This document shows positions 23,082 to 33,098 of a stretch of DNA of 64,000 nucleotides, one piece after another; within the stretch, counting starts at the first letter, position 1, and every line of letters starts with the position of its first letter. The notes beneath the pieces were generated by a model. That model did no database searches and was not told the DNA's origin. It worked only from the letters and a program-made list of their open reading frames with translations. The DNA comes from Spinacia oleracea (Eukaryota > Streptophyta > Magnoliopsida > Caryophyllales > Amaranthaceae). Location of the stretch: contig NC_079488.1 of NCBI RefSeq assembly GCF_020520425.1, positions 17,920,247-17,984,246 of the forward strand, given 5' to 3'. Both the position numbers and the translations under genes were made by a program.

Positions 23082-24827
23082 TTCCGGTCATCATGGGGGT
23101 AGATTATGCATTTACAATCGTCCTCCGTGAAAGTGCACTGTGGGATCTTTGGAGGGGCAGGACATTTACCAGAGTTATGGTAGTTGACCTGGTGCTTGAA
23201 CCCGTTTACACTGGCCTTGACGCCGCTAGTTGTGGTCCCGGCATAAACCGGCCCTCCTGTTATGACCAAAATGTCGCCCGACCTTTTTTGATCTGCTGGG
23301 TGGCTCTGTTTAGGATCTGCCTTCTTGTTATCGAATTTGTTATCATTATCCCTGTTCTCATAGGTTCTGCTATATGAGCTCTTTGCTATGAACTGTGTCA
23401 AGTATCCCCTCCGGATTAGGTCTTCAATATTATCTTTCAGGTGAGTAAATTCTTCCGTGAGATGACCATGATCCCTGTGAAAATCACAATATTTCTTCGG
23501 GTCCCTGTATTTGTTATACATTTTTGGTGGTCTCTGCCACTTCTCATCTTCTTTACTGATGGCAAAAATTTGAGTTCTGGATGCAACTAAAGGAGTATAT
23601 TCATTGAACTTACCCCTCTTTTCGGCTCTGAATTCGCTACCTCTGCCTCGGCCCTGCCCATGCCAGTCTTTTCTGGGCTGCTGGTGTTCTCTTCTGTCTG
23701 GGTATTCTTTTTTGTATGGCTCTTTTTTGTTCTGACTGCTATAATTGTTCTCACTTGCCACATATCTGCGTGAGGTTGCTCTGCCGATTTCTTCACTTTT
23801 GATGAACTCATTTGCCTTCCCCAATACCTCTGCCAGAGTTGTGAATGACTTCCTACCCAGATAATTCTTGAATTCTCCATCACGCAAACCAGACATCATG
23901 GTCAGGACTGCCACCTCTTGCTGCAGCTTGGGTATATTTGACGCTTCCATGTTAAACCTGGATATGTAATCCCTCATAAATTCTTGCGACCCTTGGACGA
24001 CTGACATCAATTCTCCTGTCATCCTTTCTCTAGCAATATTGGCTATATACTAAGTACGGAATAAGATGTACAGCTGCCGAAAGGAAGTGATCGTCCCTTT
24101 GGGTATCTTATCGAACCAACTCTATGCTATCCCTTCTAGTGTAGAAGGAAACACTTTGCACCACATAGAGTCCGCATTGGTGAAGCATCATATGCCCCCC
24201 AAAGGCTGAGAGGTGATTGATTGGATCTGTCTTTCCGGAGTACTTGCAAGTGGGCATTTTTATCTTTTCCATCCTCTCGGAAAGTATTTCATCACAAAAA
24301 GGGGAATTATCAGGTCTAACTATAGCTCGGATGGGATTCGGCATACCTGATGCGGAGTGACGTCTTGGGCTAAGCATTTGCTCTGTTCTTGCCTTGGGTT
24401 GAGCTCTGCTAGGTGTGATGCTCTCTGCTTCATGCTCTTGATCGTCTGCCCCTTCCATTTCCGGCTGCAAGTTCCTCCTCCAAACATTGGGGCTATTTTG
24501 TGGCCTGGGGCGCTTTCTCCTCTGATCAACCTCGATCTCCGGAGGTGGCCTCATGACCTGGGGGGTTGTTTGAGTGAGGAAAGTCAAGACTTTCAGGGCT
24601 GTGCGCATCTGGTCTGGTGAGAAGTTAGCTCCCAGACGTGCCAGTGAGGCACTTGTCGGGATTTGGATGCCCTGGCTAGGGGTTGCCATGGCTCTGGGCT
24701 GAGGTGTTTCTCTTGGCGGTCCCGTGTTTTGGGGCATACCGAATTGGGGTATGGTCGCAGGTCTTTGGCTATTTCTGGTAGTGGGTGGTTCTCTCTGTTG
24801 GATCACTGGTTCACTAGATTCAGTCAT
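23082..24827 (-). pseudogene. Tat-type gag with the start of protease
   Basis: Starts MTESSEPVIQQREPP at 24827, about 70 bp inside the 5' LTR. The first frame (to 24108) includes IKMPTCKYSGKTDP and AFGGHMMLHQ-like text matching Tat gag (..YxGxxDPxxHLxxF...). A shift at about 24100-24020 leads to the second frame with MTGELMSVVQGSQEFMRDYI-like text (residues of the retrotransposon gag core), CDFHRDHGHLTEE (a zinc-knuckle remnant, CxxHxxxGH) and finally FTEDDCKCIIYPHDD, the stretch just before the aspartic protease active site. It then ends at the deletion junction near 23081. Gag would build the particle; the frame breaks make this copy inactive. Confidence 0.85.
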
Positions 24828-24897
24828 TTGTACGAAAAGGGGGTTAGGTGTTCTTCAAGAAGCGAGGCCTGAGAGGTCCCCTCCTTCTAGCTCCACT

Positions 24898-25382
24898 TGT
24901 TCCGAGTATGGAACTGGGAATGCTGTGCCTGGAGATGTTGCCCTGTTAGACAGAATGAACGTAAGCTACCCTCAGGTGTTTTACCGAGGAAACCCCCTCT
25001 GATGCCTAAGTCAGCAAACGAAATAATATTCTAGAGAGAGAAAGTGGAGAGGGTTAAGAATTGTACTTGTATTGAACGTGTCCGCAAATGAATGGGGACG
25101 GCAGTATTTATAGTCGTACTATTCTGTACTTTGGCCTATTCAGATGTCGCCGCGTGTACGTTAGTGATGTACTTGTTATTTGTCCTTTTGCTCAACGACG
25201 CATCTCTGTTGTCGTCTAGCAGGTCGCTGCCCAGCGGACCTAGGGGTCTGCGTGGTCCTTGAGGACTTAAGTTATTTTCAGCGATTACTTCTTGCGGTTT
25301 GCTTTGCTTGGAAGGTCTTGCCAGACGATCAATGGTCTGATGGGACACGGACGGACTGCTAGGTTACTTTTATTCCCGTACA
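24898..25382 (-). mobile_element. 5' LTR of the Tat-type element
   Basis: Same termini as 17059-17545 (TGTTCCGAG...CCGTACA in + coordinates). A candidate primer binding site, TGGAGCTAGAAGGAGGGG on the minus strand, begins two bases inside the LTR; I could not assign its tRNA. Confidence 0.9.
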
Positions 25383-25387
25383 GGTTG

Positions 25388-26314
25388 TGTGCACCGAAAG
25401 GAAAAGCAGGGGATGTGTGAGTGGGGTGGCTGGGGGAGGTGCGGCGATGGTCCGACGATGAGGGTGGAGGCGGAATTTTATTTGGGAGGTGGTGAGGTGG
25501 CTGGAAGTGGTGGTGGCTGCGGTACGGTGGTGCGGCAGAGGAAAAAGACGAGGGGGCAGGGGAGGTTTGAGGGGTGTTTTCCGGTGAATCTGGGCGGAGA
25601 CAGAGGTGGTGACAGGTTTGAGAGTTGGTGTAGGTGCGGGTGGTTGGGAATGATGGTGGCCTTAGGTGGTGGTAACGGTAAACGGTGGTGGTGGTGGTTT
25701 GACAGAGAAGAGAATGAAAATTGGAATTTGTTTTTGATTTTCTGATGTTGAATTTCCTGAAATGGAAATGCAATTTGTATATCAGTATTGAAAAGTTTGC
25801 TTGGGGTCCAAGGGGTGAACTTGGACAGAATTGAGGGAAGGAGGGAAGGAAATTCCTTCCTGGTTTATACGTGGAGAGCAAGGGAAGAGGGAAAAGTGAA
25901 TTTTGGTTCCTTGAGGGTATTTTCGTAATTTTACAATATTAGGCAAAAATTCAGTAATTGTTGTAATTTTCAGAAATTTATAAAAATAGAAATGTTTAAT
26001 TAAAATCAAGTTTTATAATAATTCTTTATAAAAATATCGTTTAACGAAAAATAAATTTAGTTTCCGAATAAAATAAGAACTTTTCCAAATTATTAGAAAT
26101 CCGAAAATAATTAAAATTTAAAAAGGGCGTTAAGCTCGTAAATATGAAATTAAATTATAAACTGGAAAATAAATCGTGTAGCAATATTAAAAATTCAAGC
26201 GAAATAAAACTTCGTTAATTAAAATAAAGTTCGAATTTAGGATTAAAACGATTTTAGGCTAGATAAAAATAATTAAGCATAATTAATCGAGTTTTAAAAA
26301 TTCGGGGTATTACA
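25388..26314 (-). mobile_element. Gypsy solo LTR, right part (its 5' end)
   Basis: Continuation of the solo LTR after the nested element; ends CGGGGTATTACA followed by the second TAAAG at 26315-26319. The GGTGG-rich frame at 25389-25745 is low-complexity LTR sequence, not a gene. Confidence 0.83.
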
Positions 26315-26319
26315 TAAAG

Positions 26320-26364
26320 CCCACGACATTATTAGGGTTAGGATTACTAATTACAATATTGTCA
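26320..26364 (-). mobile_element. Short copia 5' LTR, right part
   Basis: Resumes the LTR interrupted at 15214 and ends ATATTGTCA, the inverted match of TGACAAATT at 15132. Beyond it the sequence becomes ordinary AT-rich spacer, so this is the outer edge of the nest. Confidence 0.75.
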
Positions 26365-26409
26365 AACATTTAAGCCCAAAATACATATATAAAAATAAGC
26401 CTCATTAAC

Positions 26410-26681
26410 TATTCACATATTCCACTTTTACGATGGTTGGTGATTTATATGTCAAATAAAATTGTTAGGAATTAAAATTACACTATAACCCTAATACCAC
26501 ATATAAGGTTTTAAGAGTTAGTTATGTGTGATCTTGTTAGATTCGTCTCAATACGTATTTTCAAAATATCAACTTTTTATAATTATTTGTTTGAAGAGAA
26601 TTTAAGATATTGACGATCTAATTTGTGCATTGGTATGCGTGAAAGTGACAAACGTTGCGAGTATTTATGAACGGAGGAAAT
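26410..26681. mobile_element. Partial Stowaway-type MITE
   Basis: Shares GATCTTGTTAGATTCGTCTC, AAAATATCAACTTTTTATAA and GCGTGAAAGTGACAAACGTT-like text with the complete copy at 47659-47917, and ends ACGGAGGAAATA. The left terminal repeat is diverged or missing. The rest of 26365-27165 shows only AT-rich spacer. Confidence 0.7.
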
Positions 26682-27165
26682 ATTATATATTTAACAGCTG
26701 CTTTAATATGCATTATGTAATCTTTGTCCCATTTGAAAATGAGTCATAAGTGTGGTAACTTAAGACCAGAGTTCAATTCTTTGCTTGTCCCCATTTTTAT
26801 TTGCTTTTTTCATGTCCATCAAACCTTTTCATCAATTTTCTCAAACCATCACACATAAAACGTTAAACCATATTATTAATTTGACTCTATATTTTGTATA
26901 AATAAAGCAATATTAATATGGAGTAATAATTATGTGTTTACATTAAATAATTGCCCGTAAAATTTGTAGAGGGCCAATATTTATATATAGCACATGGCCT
27001 CCATATTGGCGAAGATGACCCTGGATAGGGCAGCCCTTAAGCTGATAAGAGTCAATATGTAGGCGACATTGCCATTCGTAAAAAGTTGAATTAGCTTTGA
27101 AAAAAAAAACTCTATGAGTATTGAAAGAAGCACTATTAAAATAATACGGAGTATTATTTCTTTAA

Positions 27166-27435
27166 CTAGTTTTCGGACCCGGGCGATGCCCCGGGTTACT
27201 ACATTAATAACTTCACATTTAGTTTGATTTTTTTGCAATAATAACGTGAAACATGTCATGTCCTAGTGGTATAAGCTTTATTGTTTAAATTCAAAGTTGG
27301 GGGTTCAAACCTTATACAAACCATGTTTAACATTTTTTTATGTATATGAAAATTACATTGAGTGAATGACTCGTAAACAGAGCGCCACGTGTCACGCATG
27401 CTTTCTTGCAAACACTTTTTAATATATAGTATAGA
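27166..27435 (-). mobile_element. Non-autonomous Helitron (270 bp)
   Basis: On the minus strand it begins TCTATACTATATATTAAAAA and ends with a GC-rich hairpin (CCCGGGGCAT..GCCCGGG) eight bases before CTAG. The flanking bases are A before TC and T after CTAG, the A^T target typical of Helitrons. No Rep/helicase coding. Confidence 0.85.
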
Positions 27436-28206
27436 TTCCATAGTGCCCACACAGTGAAGAGATAATCTTAACACAAAATCTTGTTTACAATGTGTGTACA
27501 GTAATTTACTGTACACCAAGCCCAAATAACCGGGTTTTCTTAGTGTGGGCTGGACTCACACGTGTGAGTAAAAAGAGCGTTCTTTTTTTCTCTCTTCTCT
27601 GATTCTCTCGACATTCTCTGTCCTCTTTCTCTCCTTCTCTCTGGAGATTTTTGTGCGATTTTCTTCGATCTATTAATGCGTTTTTAGCTGCTATTTTCTC
27701 TGCGATTCTTCTCCATAATCAAGGTCAGCTTCCTTTTTTTTTTGTTCTTCGATTAGTTATCATGTTAGAATTACAGGATAATACCTCCTCTTTCAAAATT
27801 CTTATTATATGCATCAGATTGGAAACAGAGAGATGGAATCACGATGATAATGAATCATGAGTATAAAAGCAAAGGAACAAGAGATCCAAAATAATGAAGA
27901 AAGTATTAAGACCTTGCTGCCAGCAGTCCAACACAGTGGAGCCATCAGGTCGTCAAAATAGGTATAAGTCAATTTTTTTTTTTTTATTTGTGTATTTTGG
28001 TATTTTTCTATTTAGGTTTACAAATTTTAGTTTTAATTTAGGTTTTCTAGATTGTGTTTTCACTTATTGTTTGCGATTAGGCTATGATGATGTTATGCAT
28101 ATCATTGCTTTAGATGTTGCGATTTTTTGGGTTTTGATTAGTTTAAAGGTACACCTTGAATTAGATCTCTCGTCTATTCTATTGCTTTTTCCAATGCTAC
28201 TACAAA

Positions 28207-28277
28207 AGGCTATTAGCTCAAATGGCAGAGCAATGTGCAATTATGTACATATTGTGGGTTCAAATTCCGCATAATCT
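28207..28277 (+). other. tRNA-like sequence 1 (decayed)
   Basis: 71 nt beginning AGGCTATTAGCTCAAATGGC with A-box-like TTAGCTCAAATGGCAGAGC and B-box-like GGGTTCAAATTCC. Its 3' acceptor strand is degraded, so it is a relic rather than a working tRNA. Confidence 0.6.
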
Positions 28278-28310
28278 ACATATATGTTTGCAAGTTGCGA
28301 ACTAAGTTAT

Positions 28311-28575
28311 GAGGTTTCACTTATTTGGAAAGTGAGGTATACAAACATAAAAGTTAAGAATATCAATATAAAAGTTAGTCCTGGTGTAGTAAAAGTTAAG
28401 AAAAATATTATATCAGTTTACCTAACTTTTACTACACGAAATCTAACTTTTAATGCAAAAAGGCTAACTTTTACTTTTTGTACTAAAAATGCTAAATTTA
28501 ACTTCCGAGGTTTCATTTAAGTGAAAAGTTAGGAATATCAATATAAAGTTAGCCCTGGAGTAGTAAAGTTTAAGA
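28311..28575 (+). repeat. Tandem duplication with AAAGTTA motifs
   Basis: GAGGTTTCACTTATTTGGAA... and GAGGTTTCATTTAAGTGAAA... begin two related units about 196 bp apart, each with AGAATATCAATATAAAAGTTAG-like text and CTGG.GTAGTAAA. AAAGTTA and its complement TAACTTT recur throughout, suggesting fold-back potential. Confidence 0.7.
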
Positions 28576-28629
28576 AACTTTTTATATCAATTCAATTGCT
28601 TTTGTAGTGTGTACCATTTAAATCTAAAC

Positions 28630-29330
28630 ACTCACTTTTTATTTCACACCTTGTAATTTTATGTGTTAAAGTTGTGGTTATGTAGGTTAAAGTTATGGAA
28701 ATTGTTCTAAAAGTTAAGGCAGTTTTCGTCGTCTCAAACCTAACTTTTACTTTTATTAATTTAACTTTAACTACTAAAAGTCTGACTTTTATATTTCTAC
28801 CTTTCTTCGACTAATGTGAGTCATGCAATCTGTTTTATTCCACACCTTGTAATTTTATGTGTTAAAGTTGTGGTTATGTTGGTTATAGTTATGGAAATTG
28901 TTCTAAAAGTTAAGACAGTCTTCCGTCGACTCAAGCCTAACTTTTACTTTTAATAACTTAACTTTAACTGCTAAAAGTCTGACTTTTATATTTTTACCTT
29001 TTTCAGCTAATGTGAGTCGTGCATTCTTTTTATTTCACACATTATACTTTTCTGTGTTAAAGTTGTAGTTTCATAGGTTAAAGTTATGGATATTGTTCTA
29101 AAAGTTAAGGCAGTCTTCTGTCATCTCAAATCTAACTTTTACTTTTAATACCTTTACTTTAACTGCTAAAAGGCTGACTTTTATATTTTTACCTTTCTTC
29201 AGCTAATGTGAGTCATGCATTATTTTTATTTTCACACATTGTACTTTTCTGTGTTAAAGTTGTAATTTTATAGGTTAAAATTATGGAAATTGTTTTAAAA
29301 GTTAAGAAAAGTTTTGTACCAGTCTACCCA
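28630..29330 (+). repeat. About 198-bp tandem repeat, 3.5 copies
   Basis: TGTGTTAAAGTTGTGGTTAT or a close variant starts units at 28658, 28857, 29055 and 29251. Each contains GGAAATTGTTCTAAAAGTTA, CTAACTTTTACTTTTA and CTAATGTGAGTCATGCA. Conservation between units is high. Confidence 0.92.
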
Positions 29331-29352
29331 ATATGCAAATATTTGAAAACTA

Positions 29353-29423
29353 AGGCTATTAGCTCAAATGGTAGAGCAATGTGCATTTATGTACATGGTA
29401 TGGGTTCAAGTCCCATATAGCCG
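29353..29423 (+). other. tRNA-like sequence 2
   Basis: 71 nt: acceptor GGCTAT pairs with ATAGCC, D stem GCTC/GAGC, a T arm ATGGG-TTCAAGT-CCCAT with a perfect 5-bp stem, and an anticodon stem ATGTGC/GTACAT around a 6-nt loop, which is abnormal. A- and B-box motifs are present. I consider it tRNA-derived (SINE-like or pseudogene); no anticodon can be assigned. Confidence 0.65.
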
Positions 29424-29541
29424 ACATACTATTGGGTTGTGTTTTGGTTTGATATAATGAGAAATGACTAACAATATAAAGTCACCCCAAAATTGGTAAA
29501 GTTACCCAAAATGCTGATTTACTTATCATAATAAAACTATT

Positions 29542-29612
29542 AGCCTATTGAGGATTTGAACCTACATCTCCGTGCAAGTTGCACGATGCTTGCCCAGTTG
29601 AGCTAATAGGCT
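29542..29612 (-). other. tRNA-like sequence 3 (opposite strand)
   Basis: 71 nt on the minus strand: acceptor AGCCTAT pairs perfectly with ATAGGCT, D-arm region TAGCTCAACTGGGCAAGC, anticodon stem CGTGC/GCACG. The T stem is weak (GTAGG vs CCTCA) although GGTTCAAATCC is preserved. Likely a tRNA-derived relic in inverted orientation to sequence 2. Confidence 0.6.
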
Positions 29613-30249
29613 TACAAAAATAAGCACGTCTTATTTGATAATTGATAGTATACACTATGATGGAGTACAAACCATAATCATAATATAAAAGTTAATATGA
29701 ATCAGTAAAAAGCAAACTTTGGTCTCACTGAAACATCAACAACAGCCAACAGGTAAGGTTAAGATGAAATACTACAATCTCAGATTGCAGGTGAGTAAGG
29801 AGTATAATTTTATAAAAGGGATTTGAGTCATTCGACATCCATAACATCAAAAGAGACAGCTAACCAAACAAACACACATCCAGTAAGTCAGTCAAAATTT
29901 TCAATTAGAGAGAAACTATAATATCTCACCATTTTTGGGTCAAAGGATCGATTGAGAGTATCAACACTGCAGCATCTACAACAGTACCTACCACAATATA
30001 TCTCCAAATTGACAGTATGTGATCTCCATATACTAAATTTGTTTGTCCTAGCAAAAGTTGTATGACTGGAACCTGTGATTAACAACATAAAGATCATATT
30101 TAGCTGCTCTATGCATAAAGTACAAGCAAAGAAAGATCTTTTATTGCATCCCCAAAGCACCATGATTACGATAATCATCATCACCCAATATACTAGTCAG
30201 AAACACTGACCACGAGGCTTGGCAAAATCAGCATGTATGCAGACCTCAC

Positions 30250-30510
30250 CGGTAGAGAACATCCAGATCCCATCTTTCCATATACCTAAACCAAATGGAA
30301 ACTAAGATATAAGAACTTCCAAGGTAACACAAATTCATACGACCTTCAAAAGCTTAAGCCAAAAATGGCACCTGATATCTTACAGGGTTTCTTCAATTGA
30401 GAGATATATCTTGCGCTCCATTACATTAATCCCCATCGTTTTCAACATATTTCCCTTGTGATTCATAGCCTCAGCCATACCTATTTCATCTTTGTCAATG
30501 TTGACACAAC
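30250..30510 (-). other. Exon-like patches of an unrecognised gene
   Basis: Minus strand: after an acceptor-like TAATAG at 30511, a frame reads CVNIDKDEIGMAEAMNHKG and MERKIYLSIEET, reaching a strong donor GTAAGA near 30384. After an acceptor TTTAG near 30287 it can continue as LYMERWDLDVLYR to a second donor GTGAGG near 30250. Frame and splice sites agree, which is unusual for noise. I do not recognise the protein. It lies within the palindrome-ended element and may be a captured gene fragment. Confidence 0.4.
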
Positions 30511-30943
30511 CTATTACAGAAATTCACACAAACAATTCATCGAACACCTAGCGGGCAATCCTAAATTTGCATTCGAAATTCAATCAAAAATCAGAAGAGA
30601 ACAAACTTACACTGAGATGTTCATGTTGTTTGTTTGACCGTAGTAGTTCCATTGGAATGGATATGACCTAAATTTTGCAGCTTCTCTCTCATTTGATTTC
30701 GCGGCTTCTTCCCTCTCCTATAGTCCTCTGTTCTACGTTATTTCTCTCCCCTCTTCAACGTCGTTTCTTTCTACTGTTTTGTTTGGTAATTTGGCACGTG
30801 TGAACTCTTTGGTGTACGTTAATATTAACGTACACCTGTTGCGCGCAAGACCGATTGTAATCTTAAAGCGTGTATGGGTATTTCCTTAGAAAATAAATAG
30901 TTTCAAAGAACATAAAATAGGAACAGTCAATACAAAGTATATA

Positions 30944-31183
30944 CTTCCTCCGTTTTGAAAATATCGCACAATTTGTTTTTTACACTATTCACACTACAAC
31001 TTTGGCTATTTTTTGTGATTCGTACGTAAGAAAATTTTAATCATGTAGGGTCATGTTAGATTTGTATTGATATATATGTACTAAATATTAAATTTTTATA
31101 ATTTTTATTTACACACGATTTGAGATATTAAGAGTCAAAGTAATGATCAGAGGATGAAAAAGTCAACCATGATACAGAGGAAG
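30944..31183. mobile_element. Stowaway MITE
   Basis: TIR CTTCCTCCGT on the left and ACAGAGGAAG on the right, flanked by TA on both sides; 240 bp, AT-rich, no coding. Stowaway elements are mobilised in trans by Tc1/mariner transposases. Confidence 0.85.
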
Positions 31184-31259
31184 TACATTTTTTTCTCAAA
31201 TTTCACACTCTATATACCAGCTTTTATTAGAGCATGTTTATCAAACACCTTAGTTTTGG

Positions 31260-31774
31260 GAGGTTGTCTACATCGCTGGTAACCAGCGAAATAAGGACTC
31301 CATACCCACTTTAAAAAATAAAAAAAATTGAAAATATGGCCCACCTTTAAATAAATGTGTAAAAGTGTTGTTAACTTGTTATATACTGTCATTTCTAATA
31401 TAAGTATTGTCATTGTTGTATATATACTGTCATTGTTGTATTAAAATACTGTCACAATCACCCAAAAAAGGAAATTATGTATACAACTGTAATAAAATAT
31501 AAAAAGTAAAGAGACCACTTAAATAAATGGATAAAAGTGTTGCATATTAAATGAATGGGTAAAAGTATGTATACAAGTGTTATATAAGTATTGTCATCGT
31601 TTGCATAAATACTGTAATTGTTGTATTAAAATACTGTCATTGTTGTACTAATTACTGTCATTGTTGCCCATATATAGTACTTTGTTTGACTTTTCAACTC
31701 ATGAGATGAAATTACCATTTTACCCCGGATATGGGGTAATTGTGCCGCTGGTTACCAGCGATGTAGCCTCCCTC
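31260..31774. mobile_element. MULE-like MITE with 9-bp target duplication
   Basis: Perfect 9-bp direct repeats TAGTTTTGG flank it (31251-31259; 31775-31783). The termini are inverted: GAGG..GTCTACATCGCTGGT at left and its complement ACCAGCGATGTAGCCTCCCT at right, each including the palindromic CGCTGGTWACCAGCG. The interior holds repeats of TACTGTCATTGTTGTA. Nine-base duplications point to the Mutator superfamily; no transposase. Confidence 0.87.
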
Positions 31775-31783
31775 TAGTTTTGG

Positions 31784-33098
31784 TCTTCAACTTAATAAAA
31801 TATAATATTTTTCCATTTCTCTCTACTCAACACCAACAACATTTAACAACATTTATCAAACACCAAAATATCATATCTCTCCTACATCATCTATATCCCA
31901 CCTACATTTATATCTCATGATATTCAAATTATTAGTAGCATAATTAATCGTTATTAATTAAGTTAGTGGCATATTAATTGTTTCTTAATTAAATTTTATA
32001 ATCGGCTAATAAATATTTAATAAAAAAGTACTTAAAAATTGAACTAAGTAAAACTTCACTTGTTAAGTATATAATTTACATTCAATAATAAATTAATTTT
32101 TTACCTAAAAACTCGATCGTTACAACCTTTAAATAAGTGATATTGCATACTACTAACATATAACTAAACAATCACTAGTTTGTCTATATTTTTTCCATAC
32201 ATTTTCAATAAGATCTTCCTTGAGAGATTTGTGATCTAAAGTTAAACAAGAAGGAGAAAATTGAGATTTTTTTGTGATCTAAAGTGGATCAATATTGGTG
32301 TCTTTTTATAGAGCATTAAAAAAATGAAGATATTTATATATTGTTTTTTTTTAGTTGTAATATTTATTTTATGGGCATTGTTAATTTGCAATAGGTATGT
32401 ATTTTTAACACAACAAATCTATGCCATAAATCACATTGCAATTAAAAGAAAAAAGAATAACCAATAATTTTGGTCCCCATATGACACATGTCAATCTCTC
32501 CAAACAAGATTTTGGTTTTCCATTTGGTGTTCATGAACACCAATTTTTTTTGGTTTTATTCTCTCTCTATCTTTCTCACTCATCACTCTACCTCTTTTTA
32601 TTATTTTTTATTCACTTCTCTCTCTTAAACATCAAACCAATATGTTTGATAACTATGATCTTAGAGCGAGTATAAGTATGACTTAGATGGGTACTACATT
32701 AATGGGCCAACCCTAATTACTAATTGAATTATGTAAACAAATGTGCTAATATGGGCTATGGTGTACACTAATGGGCTACCTATTTAAAAAGGTAGGGTCC
32801 TCTGTTGTTCCTTTACAACTTGGGTATCATTACAATTTACAAAAGCCACAAATATTAGCTAACCAATTTCCAAAAGGTGCATCCTCCGCCGTCTCCGACA
32901 AGTAAAGAGAGTCATCCACCAAGTAAAGCAACCTACACAACATATGAGAACATTCTCCTTGTGTAGAGAATTTTATATAAGAATAAAAATATTATCAAAA
33001 TGACTAAATTATTTCCTTCGTAAGTGAAAATGTAAAACCAATTCAGATGCCCGATTCATATATTTCTCCAGTTGGGGAGATTTTATATTCTTTTATTT
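31784..33098. other. AT-rich spacer, no gene seen
   Basis: Both strands carry only short frames with stops. There are scattered repeat-like pieces, such as CATTTGGTGTTCATGAACACC (32520-32540), but none has clear boundaries. Confidence 0.5.

Larger units (their letters stand above)
17059..25382 (-). mobile_element. Defective Tat-type gypsy retrotransposon, complete with both LTRs
   Basis: Flanked by identical 5-bp duplications GGTTG (17054-17058, 25383-25387) and bounded by two LTRs of 487 and 485 bp. Orientation is minus: gag starts at 24827, then a protease/integrase junction, a tandem-repeat spacer and an antisense gene before the 3' LTR. By eye the LTRs differ at about 17 substitutions and one small indel (about 3.5 percent), implying an insertion of moderate age. 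Protease active site, RT, RNase H and most of integrase are missing, so it cannot move autonomously. Confidence 0.88.
27495..30836. mobile_element. 3.3 kb composite element with palindromic ends
   Basis: The left end carries TGTACAGTAATTTACTGTAC(A), a perfect palindrome around one base; the right end carries GGTGTACGTTAAT and its exact inverse. Both are followed inward by GTACACCAA and a CACACGTG motif in inverted orientation (27554-27569; about 30796-30803), so the ends are related as inverted repeats with an extra 30 or so bases on the left. Inside are pyrimidine-rich leader-like DNA, two tandem-repeat blocks, three tRNA-like sequences and exon-like minus-strand patches. No transposase or clear target duplication was found; family unassigned. 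Confidence 0.5.

Noticed and set aside
25389-25745. 118-codon Gly/Trp-rich frame
   Set aside because: Low-complexity GGTGG sequence inside the solo LTR; the opposite strand is equally open.
29353-29423. Functional tRNA gene
   Set aside because: Anticodon loop has the wrong size and the first acceptor pair is mismatched, so it is described only as tRNA-like.
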